Shown: in pieces, positions 16,274 through 25,370 of the stretch | Numbering within the stretch: the first letter of the stretch is position 1 | Layout of the letters: each line of letters starts with the position of its first letter | NCBI GenBank assembly: GCA_947461175.1 | Contig: CANHIY010000009.1 | Location: forward strand, 1-43,826 | From: Bacteriovoracaceae bacterium | GTDB taxonomy: Bacteria > Bdellovibrionota > Bacteriovoracia > Bacteriovoracales > Bacteriovoracaceae | DNA: 43,826 bases | Direction: 5' to 3' | Notes under the pieces: model-generated | Told to the model about the DNA's origin: nothing | The model's input: the letters and a program-made list of their open reading frames with translations, nothing else | The model's database searches: none | Translations under genes and position numbers: made by a program

Positions 16274-16774
16274 ATGACCAAATCAAGAAAAATTCACTAT
16301 CCACTTTTTCTCATCCTTACAAGTATCTGGTGGGCTTGGACCGTTCTCGTGGATATGTTTATTGTAAGAACTATTTTTTCTACCGTTGAGGACTTTTTTA
16401 CTGCAGGCAATCTTGGGATGGTCATTTTTTCCCAACTCAATAATCTTGAACTGATGGTTGGGAGTTTAATCATTATCGTTTTAGCATTTGAATCAAAATA
16501 TAACAGAAATGTTTTATGGATATTTATTTTGAGTCTCTTATGTTGGATAGTTGCCATTTTTTACTTTAGCTATTTGACACCCAAGCTGATTGAACTAAGC
16601 CAACTCTGGAAACAAAGTGATCTACAGGGGATAACAAGTGCGGGTCTCATAAATGACATCCAACAGGAACATCAATTCTATCATAGAATCTATATTGGGA
16701 TTGATTCCTTAAAACTCCTGATCCTCACCGTCTTAATCGTTTTTAGTACTTGGAAAAGAGAAAAGTGGAATTAA
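16274..16774 (+). CDS. Four-TM integral membrane protein (DUF4149/TMEM205-like)
   Basis: A 166-residue protein with four hydrophobic helices (roughly residues 10-30, 58-75, 82-102 and 142-160). The loop QQEHQFYHRIYIGIDSLKLL before TM4 resembles the conserved histidine region of DUF4149/TMEM205-like proteins, but the match is weak. ATG at 16274 is preferred; a GTG two codons upstream (16268) is an alternative. The 3' end overlaps the dus gene by about 25 nt if that gene uses TTG 16750. It follows the bfr terminator, so a new promoter is expected in 16239-16273, which is short. Function is unknown. Confidence 0.68.
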   Translation: MTKSRKIHYPLFLILTSIWWAWTVLVDMFIVRTIFSTVEDFFTAGNLGMVIFSQLNNLELMVGSLIIIVLAFESKYNRNVLWIFILSLLCWIVAIFYFSYLTPKLIELSQLWKQSDLQGITSAGLINDIQQEHQFYHRIYIGIDSLKLLILTVLIVFSTWKREKWN

Positions 16775-17739
16775 AAAAATTGCCTCAAGTTCCCTATGGT
16801 TCACTTTTTTTTGCACCGATGGAAGGTATCACGGATGAAGCTTTTAGAAAGACGATTCTAAAGCTCTATCCTGAGTGGGATTATCTTGCGACTGATTTTC
16901 TAAGGGTACCCTCTGCTGGAAAATATCCAAAAAAACATATAATCCGTCATTTTGGTCTAGAGCTTTTTGAAATGTCCTGGGTATTGGACCGAACCATGTT
17001 TCAGATTCTCACATCCCATAAGGCCTTTACCATCGAAATGGTTAAACAGATTGAGGATCTTAAGTTCCCATGGCTTGATATGAATATTGGTTGTCCATCC
17101 AATACTGTGTGTAAAAATCAAGGAGGATCTTTTTTATTAACAAATCTTGTCTCTTTAAGAACTCTGGTAAAAACCATCAGGGAACATTTTAGCGGTCGTT
17201 TCTCATGCAAAATACGAATCGGTTATAACCACACAGAAAACTTTGAAGACTCTATCAAGATGCTCAATGACGAGGGGGTGGAACTAATTACTGTTCATGC
17301 CAGAACCCGTGATGACATGTATAAACTACCGGCAAGATGGAGCTTTATTGAAAAAGCTGTAAAAATCTCACAAGTCCCAATCATAGGGAATGGGGATATA
17401 TGGTCTCCCTCTGATCTAAAAAACATGCTAGAACAAACAGGTTGCCATGGAGTTATGGTTGCTCGTGGGGCACTTAAAGCACCCTGGATAGCACGGTGTT
17501 TTAAGGAAAATAATTTTAAAATGAATGATCCCGAAATTTATCATGAGATTAAACATTTTTTAAAAAATTACAGGCAGCATCTTGAAGATGAAAATGTTAC
17601 ACCTCGCGGTCTTCTCAAACAAAGTAAGTCTGTCACTAGATTTATGCTAGATGGACTTGGAGAGACTAACGAGATCCGACGAAAACTTGTGTTATCTCAG
17701 ACTGTATCAGAATTTTATTCGATTATTGATGGGCTTTAA
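16750..17739 (+). CDS. tRNA-dihydrouridine synthase
   Basis: A 329-residue FMN enzyme that reduces specific uridines in tRNA to dihydrouridine. Signatures are APMEGITDEAFR near residue 22, the catalytic cysteine C115 in NIGCPSNTV...GGSFLL, KIRIGYN, TVHARTRDDMY, and the FMN-phosphate region IIGNGDIWS and VMVARGALKAPWI. The compact MEGITD and overall length look most like the DusC side of the family, but subfamily is not certain. The start is ambiguous: TTG 16750, GTG 16765 or TTG 16780 are possible; none has a clear SD. The 3' end overlaps the convergent ATP-grasp gene by 4 nt. Confidence 0.88.
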   Translation: MEKRKVELKKLPQVPYGSLFFAPMEGITDEAFRKTILKLYPEWDYLATDFLRVPSAGKYPKKHIIRHFGLELFEMSWVLDRTMFQILTSHKAFTIEMVKQIEDLKFPWLDMNIGCPSNTVCKNQGGSFLLTNLVSLRTLVKTIREHFSGRFSCKIRIGYNHTENFEDSIKMLNDEGVELITVHARTRDDMYKLPARWSFIEKAVKISQVPIIGNGDIWSPSDLKNMLEQTGCHGVMVARGALKAPWIARCFKENNFKMNDPEIYHEIKHFLKNYRQHLEDENVTPRGLLKQSKSVTRFMLDGLGETNEIRRKLVLSQTVSEFYSIIDGL

Positions 17740-18689
17740 AAATTTTTCATCGAGTACTCAACTCTTTCTTTTGCCATGAGATTTTTTGGAGCTTGAAGTC
17801 TTATTTTTTCCAGTCGAGGAACAAGTCCAGAAAGATTAGCAATCTGAATACCCAAACCAGGCCGGGCATTCAGCTCCAGAAGAATGGGCCCGTGATCAGG
17901 AGTGAGGACAATATCCGCTCCTAGGTAACCAAGTTCGACCATGTCATAACACCGGGCCGCTAGCTCCAGAATTTCCTTCCAAAAAGGGAGTTTTAAACCA
18001 GACAAACTGTGGCCAGTATCAGGATGAATATCCACGACCTGACTTCTAATAACAGCATTGTTTGTACGACCATCGGAGAGGTTTAATCCGGCCCCAATTG
18101 CACCCTGATGTAAATTTGCTCTTCCATCTGAGGATTTCGTAGGAAGACGAACCATCGACATGACGGGAAATCCTTCAAACACTATGACTCTGATATCTGG
18201 GATTCCACCATAAGAATATTGATCAAAAATAGGATGCTTATCAATTTTTGCCTGAATAATGGCCGTATCACTCTGACCTGAAAGGGAATGAAGTCCAGAA
18301 AGAATACCTGAAATATGATGCTTTACCTCGTCTAAATCCATCAACTTATCATTGGATCGGCGACAAAGAATGCGAACTTCTCCATCCTTCTCTTCTTTAA
18401 TAATTTCTTTAATGACAATAATTCCATTTCCCTGTGATCCTTTGGCAGGTTTTATGACAAAGGACTCATAGTTAAGAAGTTTCAGGTGAAGATTTTTTAG
18501 GGAACCATAATTTTCAACAATCAAATAATTTTCCGGAGTGGCAATCCCCCAAGCTTCCGCCCTTTGTGCCGTTAAAACTTTATTATCTACCAGAGGGTAA
18601 TTTGATCTCTTGTTATGACGAAGGATATACCTTCCCACACGGTTGTTAATCCCAAGGATGCCCATTTCTTTAAGCTTAGAGAAGATCAT
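17736..18689 (-). CDS. RimK-related ATP-grasp ligase (alpha-L-glutamate ligase-like)
   Basis: A 317-residue cytoplasmic ATP-grasp protein of the alpha-L-glutamate-ligase-like family (TIGR02291 type). Visible elements are the ATP-binding strand FVIKPAKGSQGNGI near residue 80, the DIRVIVF...MVRLPT block around 166-184, and the metal-binding LLELNARPGLGIQIAN near the C-terminus. These enzymes form amide bonds, usually adding glutamate-like amino acids to a peptide or small molecule. The 5' end overlaps the 7-TM gene by 14 nt. The gene order retropepsin, 7-TM, ligase is a recognised conserved module, supporting a shared peptide-modification role. Confidence 0.87.
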   Translation of the reverse strand: MIFSKLKEMGILGINNRVGRYILRHNKRSNYPLVDNKVLTAQRAEAWGIATPENYLIVENYGSLKNLHLKLLNYESFVIKPAKGSQGNGIIVIKEIIKEEKDGEVRILCRRSNDKLMDLDEVKHHISGILSGLHSLSGQSDTAIIQAKIDKHPIFDQYSYGGIPDIRVIVFEGFPVMSMVRLPTKSSDGRANLHQGAIGAGLNLSDGRTNNAVIRSQVVDIHPDTGHSLSGLKLPFWKEILELAARCYDMVELGYLGADIVLTPDHGPILLELNARPGLGIQIANLSGLVPRLEKIRLQAPKNLMAKERVEYSMKNF

Positions 18690-20289
18690 GTGGCAGTGAC
18701 TCCATTTTTTTCTTCTGTCGGACCAAGTCTCTAAAGCGTAAGAATTCAGATAATCTGTATCCCTTATATTTTCCGACTAAAATTAAAAGACCAATTATTG
18801 TTAAAAGTAACTCTGGGTTAGTGAACATGAACATTTCTAATGCTGAAATGAAATAGAGAGAGTACACAAGAAGAACAATTAACAACGTTCCCAGAAGCGT
18901 CTTGAAGGTATTAAGCATTCCTTCCTCAGTGATCATAATGGAAAGTCTTTCAATTATCAGAGTAACGATCACAATCGGGAAAAAAGAGAGGTGCTTCTGT
19001 GATATGGAAGTTAGCTCTACGGCGTAGAAAGAATACCCCAACATCAGCATAATGATCAGGGTAAGGATGATAGAAAGTCTTGGAACGGCCAGGAGGTAGA
19101 ATTTATCAAGGATGTACCTCTCAACAATTCCAATCGTCACAACCACGGCAAAAAATAACATTCCAAAACCGAAGGAAGTTTCTTTAAAAAAAAGAGTTAA
19201 AAGGATAGGTGTAAAAATCCCAAATGTGGGAATTCCAATAATGTTTCTGGCAATAGATAAAACCAGTGCTCCGATAGGTATTAAAAGTATTGTTGTAAAC
19301 ATTGTTTGAAGTGGTAGAGGAAGTCGGTAGAGGCTTAATTTAGAGAAAATGGAATCTGATTTTATAACTTCTTTCTTAAATTCTGTTTTATTGTATCTAT
19401 TGATTCTGGCACGCTCTGCTTGAATAGAGTAAGTGATATTCTTTTTAGAAATTAGTTTTTCAACCTCTTCATAATTCCGATGAATCAACATAAAGTTATC
19501 AGGTCTTTGAGCAAAATAGCCTCTGTTTGTATCTATTGGTACCCATTTATTTGCCAGAAAAACTTCATTAGCGAAAGTGAAGCGCAACTTCGTTTCCTCC
19601 ATGGATTGACGAACTTCAGGCATTCTCACCATCACGACAATCCTTGAAGGTACATTTTTTCGTCTGGCCATGATATTAAAAAGCTTGGCCTTAATAAGTG
19701 GAGACCCCTTACCGGTATTAAGCGTTTCATGAATTGTTTTAATATCTGTGTTACGCTGAATTTCTTCCTCTACATAATAATAGATCTTCCTTATCAAAGT
19801 GGTTTTATCCTCACTTCCCTCAAGAATGGCCGTTTCGAGAGAGCTTATGGCCTCTTCATCTTCAGGTAATAGAGTTGGGAGTTTTAAGTATTGCTCAAGG
19901 CCCTTGGGATAAGTCTCAGTATAATCTTTTGGTATTCTGTTGTAGGTGACAGGCTTTAGATCTACTCTAGCAGAATAAGAAATTCTACCCTTAATTAATT
20001 CTTTTGAAGTCCAGGTGGCAACATGAGAATCAGAGTTGGAATCAATAAAAACCTCTAAGTCCTTACGGCGAATCCTCTCATCAGATACTTTTTGACCAAG
20101 CCCCATTTTGGGAATGGGGAAGGAAAAGCTTGTCACATCCCCTTTGGGTTTTAGATTGATGTGTAAATTCCACACATCATCTACCATTTGAGGAACTAGG
20201 GAAAGTTTGAGGATACGGGCCTTATAGATCAGAACTCCCACAGGAAAGAGGATTAACGTTGCAGTGATAAATATGATCGTTTTTTTCAT
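18676..20289 (-). CDS. Inactive transglutaminase fused to 7 TM helices
   Basis: A 537-residue inner-membrane protein: one N-terminal TM (residues 3-24), an extracytoplasmic transglutaminase-like domain (about 50-290), then about seven TM helices (about 320-515) and a basic C-terminus. In the transglutaminase region the catalytic cysteine position in GKGSPLIKAKLFNIMARR is not cysteine and the catalytic histidine position before NEVFLANKWVPID is not histidine, while the aspartate remains. This matches the known inactive transglutaminase-7TM families (PF14400/PF14402). It is flanked 3 nt upstream by a retropepsin-like protease and overlaps a RimK-like ligase. It may recognise a peptide substrate outside the cell membrane; that is inference. 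Confidence 0.88.
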   Translation of the reverse strand: MKKTIIFITATLILFPVGVLIYKARILKLSLVPQMVDDVWNLHINLKPKGDVTSFSFPIPKMGLGQKVSDERIRRKDLEVFIDSNSDSHVATWTSKELIKGRISYSARVDLKPVTYNRIPKDYTETYPKGLEQYLKLPTLLPEDEEAISSLETAILEGSEDKTTLIRKIYYYVEEEIQRNTDIKTIHETLNTGKGSPLIKAKLFNIMARRKNVPSRIVVMVRMPEVRQSMEETKLRFTFANEVFLANKWVPIDTNRGYFAQRPDNFMLIHRNYEEVEKLISKKNITYSIQAERARINRYNKTEFKKEVIKSDSIFSKLSLYRLPLPLQTMFTTILLIPIGALVLSIARNIIGIPTFGIFTPILLTLFFKETSFGFGMLFFAVVVTIGIVERYILDKFYLLAVPRLSIILTLIIMLMLGYSFYAVELTSISQKHLSFFPIVIVTLIIERLSIMITEEGMLNTFKTLLGTLLIVLLVYSLYFISALEMFMFTNPELLLTIIGLLILVGKYKGYRLSEFLRFRDLVRQKKKMESLPHDLL

Positions 20290-20292
20290 AAA

Positions 20293-20775
20293 CTAATCAC
20301 CCAGAACATGTGAACGGGCCACATCCACAATAAAGCGTCCAAGGAGAAGATTTCTTCCCACAAGAAACTTGTAATCCATATTTGATCGGTCATTCAGGTT
20401 AATATTGACTTCACGTTCAATATTTCCAATTTTAATTTTTTCTTTAATGACATATCTTTTTGTAATAAAGCCCGAGGTATTAGAAACCTTTTGAGTGGTG
20501 TCTACTTTTCTGACCAATTCGACAGTCTTGCCCTCAGAATCAATTGTTTGAAACCTCACAAAGAGCTCTCCCCTTTGCTCAACTTCCTCAATGTTTCTCG
20601 CATGAAGGGAAGTGGTCTTGGCCCCTGTATCAATTCTTGCCTTGTGTTTAATTTTCAAATCAGGCAATTGAACCCATTCAATCCGACCGATTAAAACTTT
20701 TTCTTTTAAGAGTTGGGCGTAAACTGGTTTAAAACAACTTAAAAATAAAATGGAGAAGAGAAAGATCACTTTCAC
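20293..20775 (-). CDS. Exported retropepsin-like protease (RimB/PF05618 type)
   Basis: A 160-residue protein with a signal peptide (MKVIFLFSILFLSCFKPVYA, probable cleavage after VYA). The mature domain carries KARIDTGAKTTSLHA, the aspartyl-protease loop with catalytic Asp-Thr-Gly that defines the family annotated as ATP-dependent zinc protease, now grouped with retropepsins. Later strands FLVGRNLLLGRFIVD are also typical. Members pair with ATP-grasp amidoligases of the RimK group and are thought to trim or remove added amino acids. It begins this three-gene minus-strand operon. Confidence 0.88.
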   Translation of the reverse strand: MKVIFLFSILFLSCFKPVYAQLLKEKVLIGRIEWVQLPDLKIKHKARIDTGAKTTSLHARNIEEVEQRGELFVRFQTIDSEGKTVELVRKVDTTQKVSNTSGFITKRYVIKEKIKIGNIEREVNINLNDRSNMDYKFLVGRNLLLGRFIVDVARSHVLGD

Positions 20776-20940
20776 TTATTTGGACCTTGTTTGGAGCATT
20801 AAATAATTACATCTTAAACTATTGGATTTCCTATCGGCAACTGAAGAGAAAAACCAAGCTATTAATTTTAATGGTTATTAAAACTTTATTTTCCTCAATT
20901 TAATCAAGGATGATTCCGATAAGGTATCAAAGGAAAACAT

Positions 20941-21105
20941 ATGAATTGTAAAATAACCACTCTGGGTACGTATTGTTTTTTAATGGTATTTTGGACATTT
21001 ATGGTCGTTCATTATGCAAAGATGAAAGCCCCAGCTCAGGATAGAGAGGTTGCAAGTTGGATTCGTCCCGTCAAACCCTTGTACGACGCCAGTTTCAAGC
21101 TCTAA
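20941..21105 (+). CDS. Small single-TM protein, 54 aa
   Basis: A 54-residue frame with a good SD (AAAGGAAAAC, 7 nt before ATG). Residues 8-26 (LGTYCFLMVFWTFMVVHYA) form one TM helix, followed by a soluble tail rich in proline and charge (DREVASWIRPVKPLY). The stop overlaps the stop of the convergent aldehyde dehydrogenase gene by 4 nt. It stands alone between two minus-strand operons, so it needs its own promoter within 20776-20940. No family recognised. The clean SD and N-in membrane pattern support a real small membrane protein. Confidence 0.6.
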   Translation: MNCKITTLGTYCFLMVFWTFMVVHYAKMKAPAQDREVASWIRPVKPLYDASFKL

Positions 21106-22460
21106 CGGATAAACATTTTCAACCAACTTAACTTACTCTCATAGGGAGGATACCTAAGGGGAATGTCGACCTTTGTCGCCTGTTCAAAAACTGACTTATA
21201 GTGAGTAAAGGTATCAAAAGATTTTTTACCGTGATAACTTCCAAACCCACTTGTTCCAACTCCACCGAATGGTAAATTCGGATTTGCTAGGTGCACCATG
21301 GTATCATTAACACAGCCCCCTCCAAATGAAACTTTAGCAATAATTTCATTCTTTTTTTTCTCGCTCTCTGTAAATACATAAAATGCCAGTGGTTTGGGAA
21401 GATTGGTTATTTTTTCAATGGCAAGGTTGAGATTTTCGTAGGGAATAATGGGTAGGATAGGCCCAAAGATTTCTTCATCCATAATTTTATCTTCCCAAGA
21501 TACATCTCTCATCACAGTTGGGGCAATAAACCTTTCTTCTCTGTGCAACTGATTACCAAGTGCAACTTTTTTTGGATCAATTAAATTACTCAGCCGATCA
21601 AAATGTTTCTCATTAATGATTCTTGGATAATCTTGAGATTTTTTAACCTCTCCATAAAAAGATTGAACATGGACTTTCATTCTTTCAATAAACTCATCTT
21701 GAATTTTACGGGGTAAAACAACATAATCCGGAGCGACACAGGTTTGTCCAGCATTTAAAAACTTTCCCCAGGCTATTCGTTTCGCAGCGAGGTCAATATT
21801 TGCTGACTCTTCAACAAGGCAGGGACTTTTACCTCCAAGCTCTAACGTCACAGGAGTCAGATGCTCAGCCGCTGATTTCATGATGATTTTTCCCACATTT
21901 GTACTACCTGTGAAAAAAATGTAATCAAACTTTTGCTTTAAGAGTACCTGGGTTTCTTCAACTCCCCCTTCAACAACACAAGCCTCTTTTTGATCGAAAA
22001 CTTCATCGATTATTAATTTCACCACCGAACTGGTATGAGGAGAAAATTCAGATGGTTTAATGACAATCCTGTTACCGGCGGCCAGGGCCCCAACGAAAGG
22101 GGAAAAGCACTCCTGAAATGGATAATTCCAGGGTGCAATGATGAGTACAACACCATAGGGTTCTGGATAAATAAAACTTTTACCAGGGAAAAGAGTTAAG
22201 GGGGTCTTAACTTTTTTTGGTCTAACCCAAAGACTTAGTTCTTTTAAAGCATGACCAATTTCATTCAGGATAAAACCGACCTCTGTAGCATAACTTTCAA
22301 AAGGTGATTTCCCAAGGTCCTTTTTTAAGGCATCATTGATCCGGGATTCATTTTTAAGAATAACCTTCCGAAGCTTTTCTAATTTATTTTTTCGGGAATC
22401 AGGTGAAATATAACCATTGTTTAGTATTTCTTTTCTAAGTGTTTGGGCAATATTTTCCAT
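21102..22460 (-). CDS. Aldehyde dehydrogenase (class 3-like)
   Basis: A 452-residue NAD(P)-dependent aldehyde dehydrogenase. Key residues are N112 in APWNYP, E207 in LELGGKSP and the nucleophile C241 in GQTCVAPDY. Its short length, the GQTCVAPDY block and C-terminal GGVGTSGFGSYHGKKSF resemble the class 3 / fatty-aldehyde group (ALDH3, coniferyl aldehyde dehydrogenase). It begins 2 nt after the solute-binding protein gene, which in turn overlaps an FAD oxidase gene, suggesting it oxidises the aldehyde released by the oxidase. The substrate is not determinable from sequence. Confidence 0.9.
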   Translation of the reverse strand: MENIAQTLRKEILNNGYISPDSRKNKLEKLRKVILKNESRINDALKKDLGKSPFESYATEVGFILNEIGHALKELSLWVRPKKVKTPLTLFPGKSFIYPEPYGVVLIIAPWNYPFQECFSPFVGALAAGNRIVIKPSEFSPHTSSVVKLIIDEVFDQKEACVVEGGVEETQVLLKQKFDYIFFTGSTNVGKIIMKSAAEHLTPVTLELGGKSPCLVEESANIDLAAKRIAWGKFLNAGQTCVAPDYVVLPRKIQDEFIERMKVHVQSFYGEVKKSQDYPRIINEKHFDRLSNLIDPKKVALGNQLHREERFIAPTVMRDVSWEDKIMDEEIFGPILPIIPYENLNLAIEKITNLPKPLAFYVFTESEKKKNEIIAKVSFGGGCVNDTMVHLANPNLPFGGVGTSGFGSYHGKKSFDTFTHYKSVFEQATKVDIPLRYPPYESKLSWLKMFIR

Positions 22461-22462
22461 AT

Positions 22463-24205
22463 TTATTTCCCTATTTTAAGATATTTTATATAGTTTCTAA
22501 TAATACTAGACTCTCTAAAGTTTTTAATCTCAGGATAATGCAAAATGAACGAACTATCGTACATCAAAGGTATCCATGGAACATCTTTAAAAACAAGTTC
22601 TTCCATCTTACGAATAATTAAATCTCGCTCATCTAAATTATTCGTTTCTTTAAGTTTTAAGTAAAGCTCATCGATTTTGGGATTAAAATACCCACTTTTA
22701 TTTATTCCGGGAGCATTGGTTGAGACTAAGAGCTGAAGAATATTTTCAGCATTAGGATAATCAAATAACCAATTATCGGTAAAAAACATGAGTTCGCCGG
22801 CCCGACCCTTCTTAAGGAATTCAGGAAAAGTTAAAATTTGCAAGTCAACTTTTAGACCAATTAACTCTAGTTGCCTTTTAATGAAATGGGCCTCTTCAAG
22901 ACTGATACCTTGATTACCTCTTGTCGAGTAAACAATTTTAGGGATTTTACCGGACATATTAAGGTTAGCTTTTTTTAAATAGGCCCTAGAGAGCTCTAAA
23001 TCATAATTGAATGGAAAATCTTTTGCTGGGGAGTATCCAGCAATCCCTGGTACAAGGAGGGAATTAGCTCGAAGGCTCGTGTTAAGAGTAAGCTGTTTAA
23101 CGTAATCAGAGTAATTAATAGCATGTGCAATAGCTTTTCTCAGGTAAATATTTTTACCAAGAACAGGATCTCTCATATTAAACGCCAACCAACGGTTTGC
23201 CATGGCAGGAAAATGTTTAATAACAATTTTTTTGTGACTTAATTCAGGGTTGAGTGCACCAAAATCATCAAATAACTTTGAAATATATGTTTTGGGAACA
23301 GTTAGAATATCTACTTCTTTTTTGAGAAATTTTTCCCACCTTGATCCTTCATCTCCGGAAATTTCAAAACGAAGATTGTCGATGAAGGGAATTTTTTCTC
23401 TGCTCGAGTCTAAAAGTTTCCCCACATTGGCATATCTGTCCCCCGAAGTGGGATAGAAATCTTCTCTATACATCTTATTTTTAGACATACTCATCTGACT
23501 GTTTTTTATGCCTTGAAAAATATAAGGTCCAGTGCCGATTAAAGTATGATCTAAGTTATTGGTAAAATAATTAACTATCTCCCAGGGCATTGGAGTAATG
23601 AAATTGAGAGAAAGGTAGTAGATAAGATTTGGATCATTCTTTAATAATTTAATTCGCAAGGTATATTTATCTTGAGCAGTAACTCCTGATAATTCCTTTG
23701 TGTGAATGTCTCTCCAGTCATTTTTTACTTTTTCACTATATTCACTGAATCCCTCAATAAGACCTAAAAAAAGCCCCCGACCTGGGCTTTGTAAACTTTC
23801 AAGCGAGATTCTTTTAAATTGGGTAACAAAATCTTCGGCGACTAATTCTCTGGCGACACTTCCAAAAGCCTTATGAGGATGATAAAAAATGTTCTTTTTT
23901 ATTTTAATTTCAATTAATTTCCCTTCTTCTCCTATTTTAGGAAAATCTTCGGCTAAAAGAGGCTGTAGCTCATAGGGTCTTTTTAAGTAGTGATACTGAT
24001 AGAGTGGCTCTAGTACCTGAGAAGAGACAAAAAGAGAGTCATCACTGTACGCCTTGGCGGGATCAAGACTTTCTATTTTATCATCAATAATAAGATTTAA
24101 CGTATTCTTAGGTTGAAAGGAAAAATTAAAATTATTAGAAAAATAAATTATGACAAATGTAAAAACAGAAAAAATCAAAACCAATAAAACCGAGATTCTT
24201 TTCAT
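22463..24205 (-). CDS. ABC transporter solute-binding protein, family 5 (peptide/opine type)
   Basis: A 580-residue periplasmic protein, anchored or exported by an N-terminal hydrophobic segment (residues 4-23). The SBP_bac_5 pattern is clear: LDPAKAYSDDS near the N-terminus, LEPLYQY, TGPYIFQ, the RKAIAHAINYSDY block and C-terminal VPWIPLMY. Family members bind oligopeptides, opines or similar ligands for an ABC importer. No permease or ATPase genes adjoin it. It is coupled (ATGA) to the FAD oxidase upstream and lies 2 nt before the aldehyde dehydrogenase, so uptake and catabolism of an amine or peptide-like compound is plausible. Confidence 0.87.
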   Translation of the reverse strand: MKRISVLLVLIFSVFTFVIIYFSNNFNFSFQPKNTLNLIIDDKIESLDPAKAYSDDSLFVSSQVLEPLYQYHYLKRPYELQPLLAEDFPKIGEEGKLIEIKIKKNIFYHPHKAFGSVARELVAEDFVTQFKRISLESLQSPGRGLFLGLIEGFSEYSEKVKNDWRDIHTKELSGVTAQDKYTLRIKLLKNDPNLIYYLSLNFITPMPWEIVNYFTNNLDHTLIGTGPYIFQGIKNSQMSMSKNKMYREDFYPTSGDRYANVGKLLDSSREKIPFIDNLRFEISGDEGSRWEKFLKKEVDILTVPKTYISKLFDDFGALNPELSHKKIVIKHFPAMANRWLAFNMRDPVLGKNIYLRKAIAHAINYSDYVKQLTLNTSLRANSLLVPGIAGYSPAKDFPFNYDLELSRAYLKKANLNMSGKIPKIVYSTRGNQGISLEEAHFIKRQLELIGLKVDLQILTFPEFLKKGRAGELMFFTDNWLFDYPNAENILQLLVSTNAPGINKSGYFNPKIDELYLKLKETNNLDERDLIIRKMEELVFKDVPWIPLMYDSSFILHYPEIKNFRESSIIRNYIKYLKIGK

Positions 24206-25368
24206 ATTGCACTATCAACTTGTTTAAACTGATGAAAGAAAGACTCTTCTTTAATACCCAAACAAACCTGAGCCATTTCTTTTCCTGATAAAAAACCCAG
24301 CCCCATGCCATGTCCGCTGAATCCACCTATAAAATAAGTCTCCAAAGGAGCCGGAACCCTATCGATGATTGGTAATTCATGATCAGTAAAACCCATAATC
24401 CCGGCCCAGCGGTGAGTGACTTGAAATTTTAATCCCAGTTTATCTAGGTATTGTTCTAGTGCCTTTTGAATGAGTGGTGTAACTTTTTCGAATTCACCCA
24501 CTTCTCCAGATTCATCCAAGGTTCTTTTTCCCCCAACAATAATTTCTCGCTGATGATTCATCCTCCAATACACTTTTTCAGCTGGATCATAATAGACATC
24601 AGGGCAATTAAAATCTTCCTCTAATCTTGCGGACAACATCTGAGCTCGTTTAGGAAAAACTAGGTTTTGAAAAGCAGAGTGAAATTGGGAGGAATATCCA
24701 TTTAATGCCAAAATGACTTTTTGGGGCTTGATAAGACGTCGACTAGTTTTGACACCTGTTTGAGTTATTTCAAAACCAGCTTCATTCTCAATAAAATTAA
24801 CTCCCCGTAGCTTGAGGATTCCTTTTATACTATTTAATAACAGAAGAGGGTTAACTTTAAATTCTAGAGATGCTTCATACCCTCCTGTGTATATTGACTT
24901 AAGGGAATCCGGAAGCTCTTGAGAGCTTTTCCAAGTGAAATGAAAATCCTCTGGAATAAAATTATTTGTTTTCCAAGACTCTATAAAATTTTGATTTTTA
25001 ATGAGTGTTACAGAGGAAGATCTCTCAAATTTAATTTCGGGGTGAAATTTTAAAATTGATTCATAAAGTAAATTAACTGAATGACTCGCAAAAGCTGCTA
25101 CACTACTTGCCTTTTCCACCCCCCAACGATTGAAGAGATTATAATAAAAGGCTGCACTCCCTATAGTTAAAAAGCCTGCATTTTTCCCAGTAGCACCAGA
25201 GCCACAAGTAAGCCTTTCAAGTATCGTAACCTTGAGATTTGGTCTAATTTCAGTTAACCAAAAAGCAGTTGAAAGACCAGCATAGCCTCCTCCGATGATA
25301 AGTACGTCAGTAACAATATCATGAGAAAATGTTCCTACTTGATTACTTGACCAAAAAGAGGATGACAT
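24202..25368 (-). CDS. FAD-dependent oxidoreductase, DAO family
   Basis: A 388-residue flavoprotein. The N-terminal Rossmann motif is DVLIIGGGYAGLS (21-33), followed by LERLTCGSGATGKNAGFLT, a signature of the DadA/PuuB/glycine-oxidase group, and the C-terminal FAD contact FIGGFSGHGMGLGF. The extended N-terminus (SFWSSNQ...) and ADP-binding block resemble gamma-glutamylputrescine oxidase (PuuB). With an aldehyde dehydrogenase two genes on, oxidation of an amine to an aldehyde and then acid is a reasonable inference. The 3' end overlaps the binding-protein gene by 4 nt. Confidence 0.86.
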   Translation of the reverse strand: MSSSFWSSNQVGTFSHDIVTDVLIIGGGYAGLSTAFWLTEIRPNLKVTILERLTCGSGATGKNAGFLTIGSAAFYYNLFNRWGVEKASSVAAFASHSVNLLYESILKFHPEIKFERSSSVTLIKNQNFIESWKTNNFIPEDFHFTWKSSQELPDSLKSIYTGGYEASLEFKVNPLLLLNSIKGILKLRGVNFIENEAGFEITQTGVKTSRRLIKPQKVILALNGYSSQFHSAFQNLVFPKRAQMLSARLEEDFNCPDVYYDPAEKVYWRMNHQREIIVGGKRTLDESGEVGEFEKVTPLIQKALEQYLDKLGLKFQVTHRWAGIMGFTDHELPIIDRVPAPLETYFIGGFSGHGMGLGFLSGKEMAQVCLGIKEESFFHQFKQVDSAI

Positions 25369-25370
25369 GC

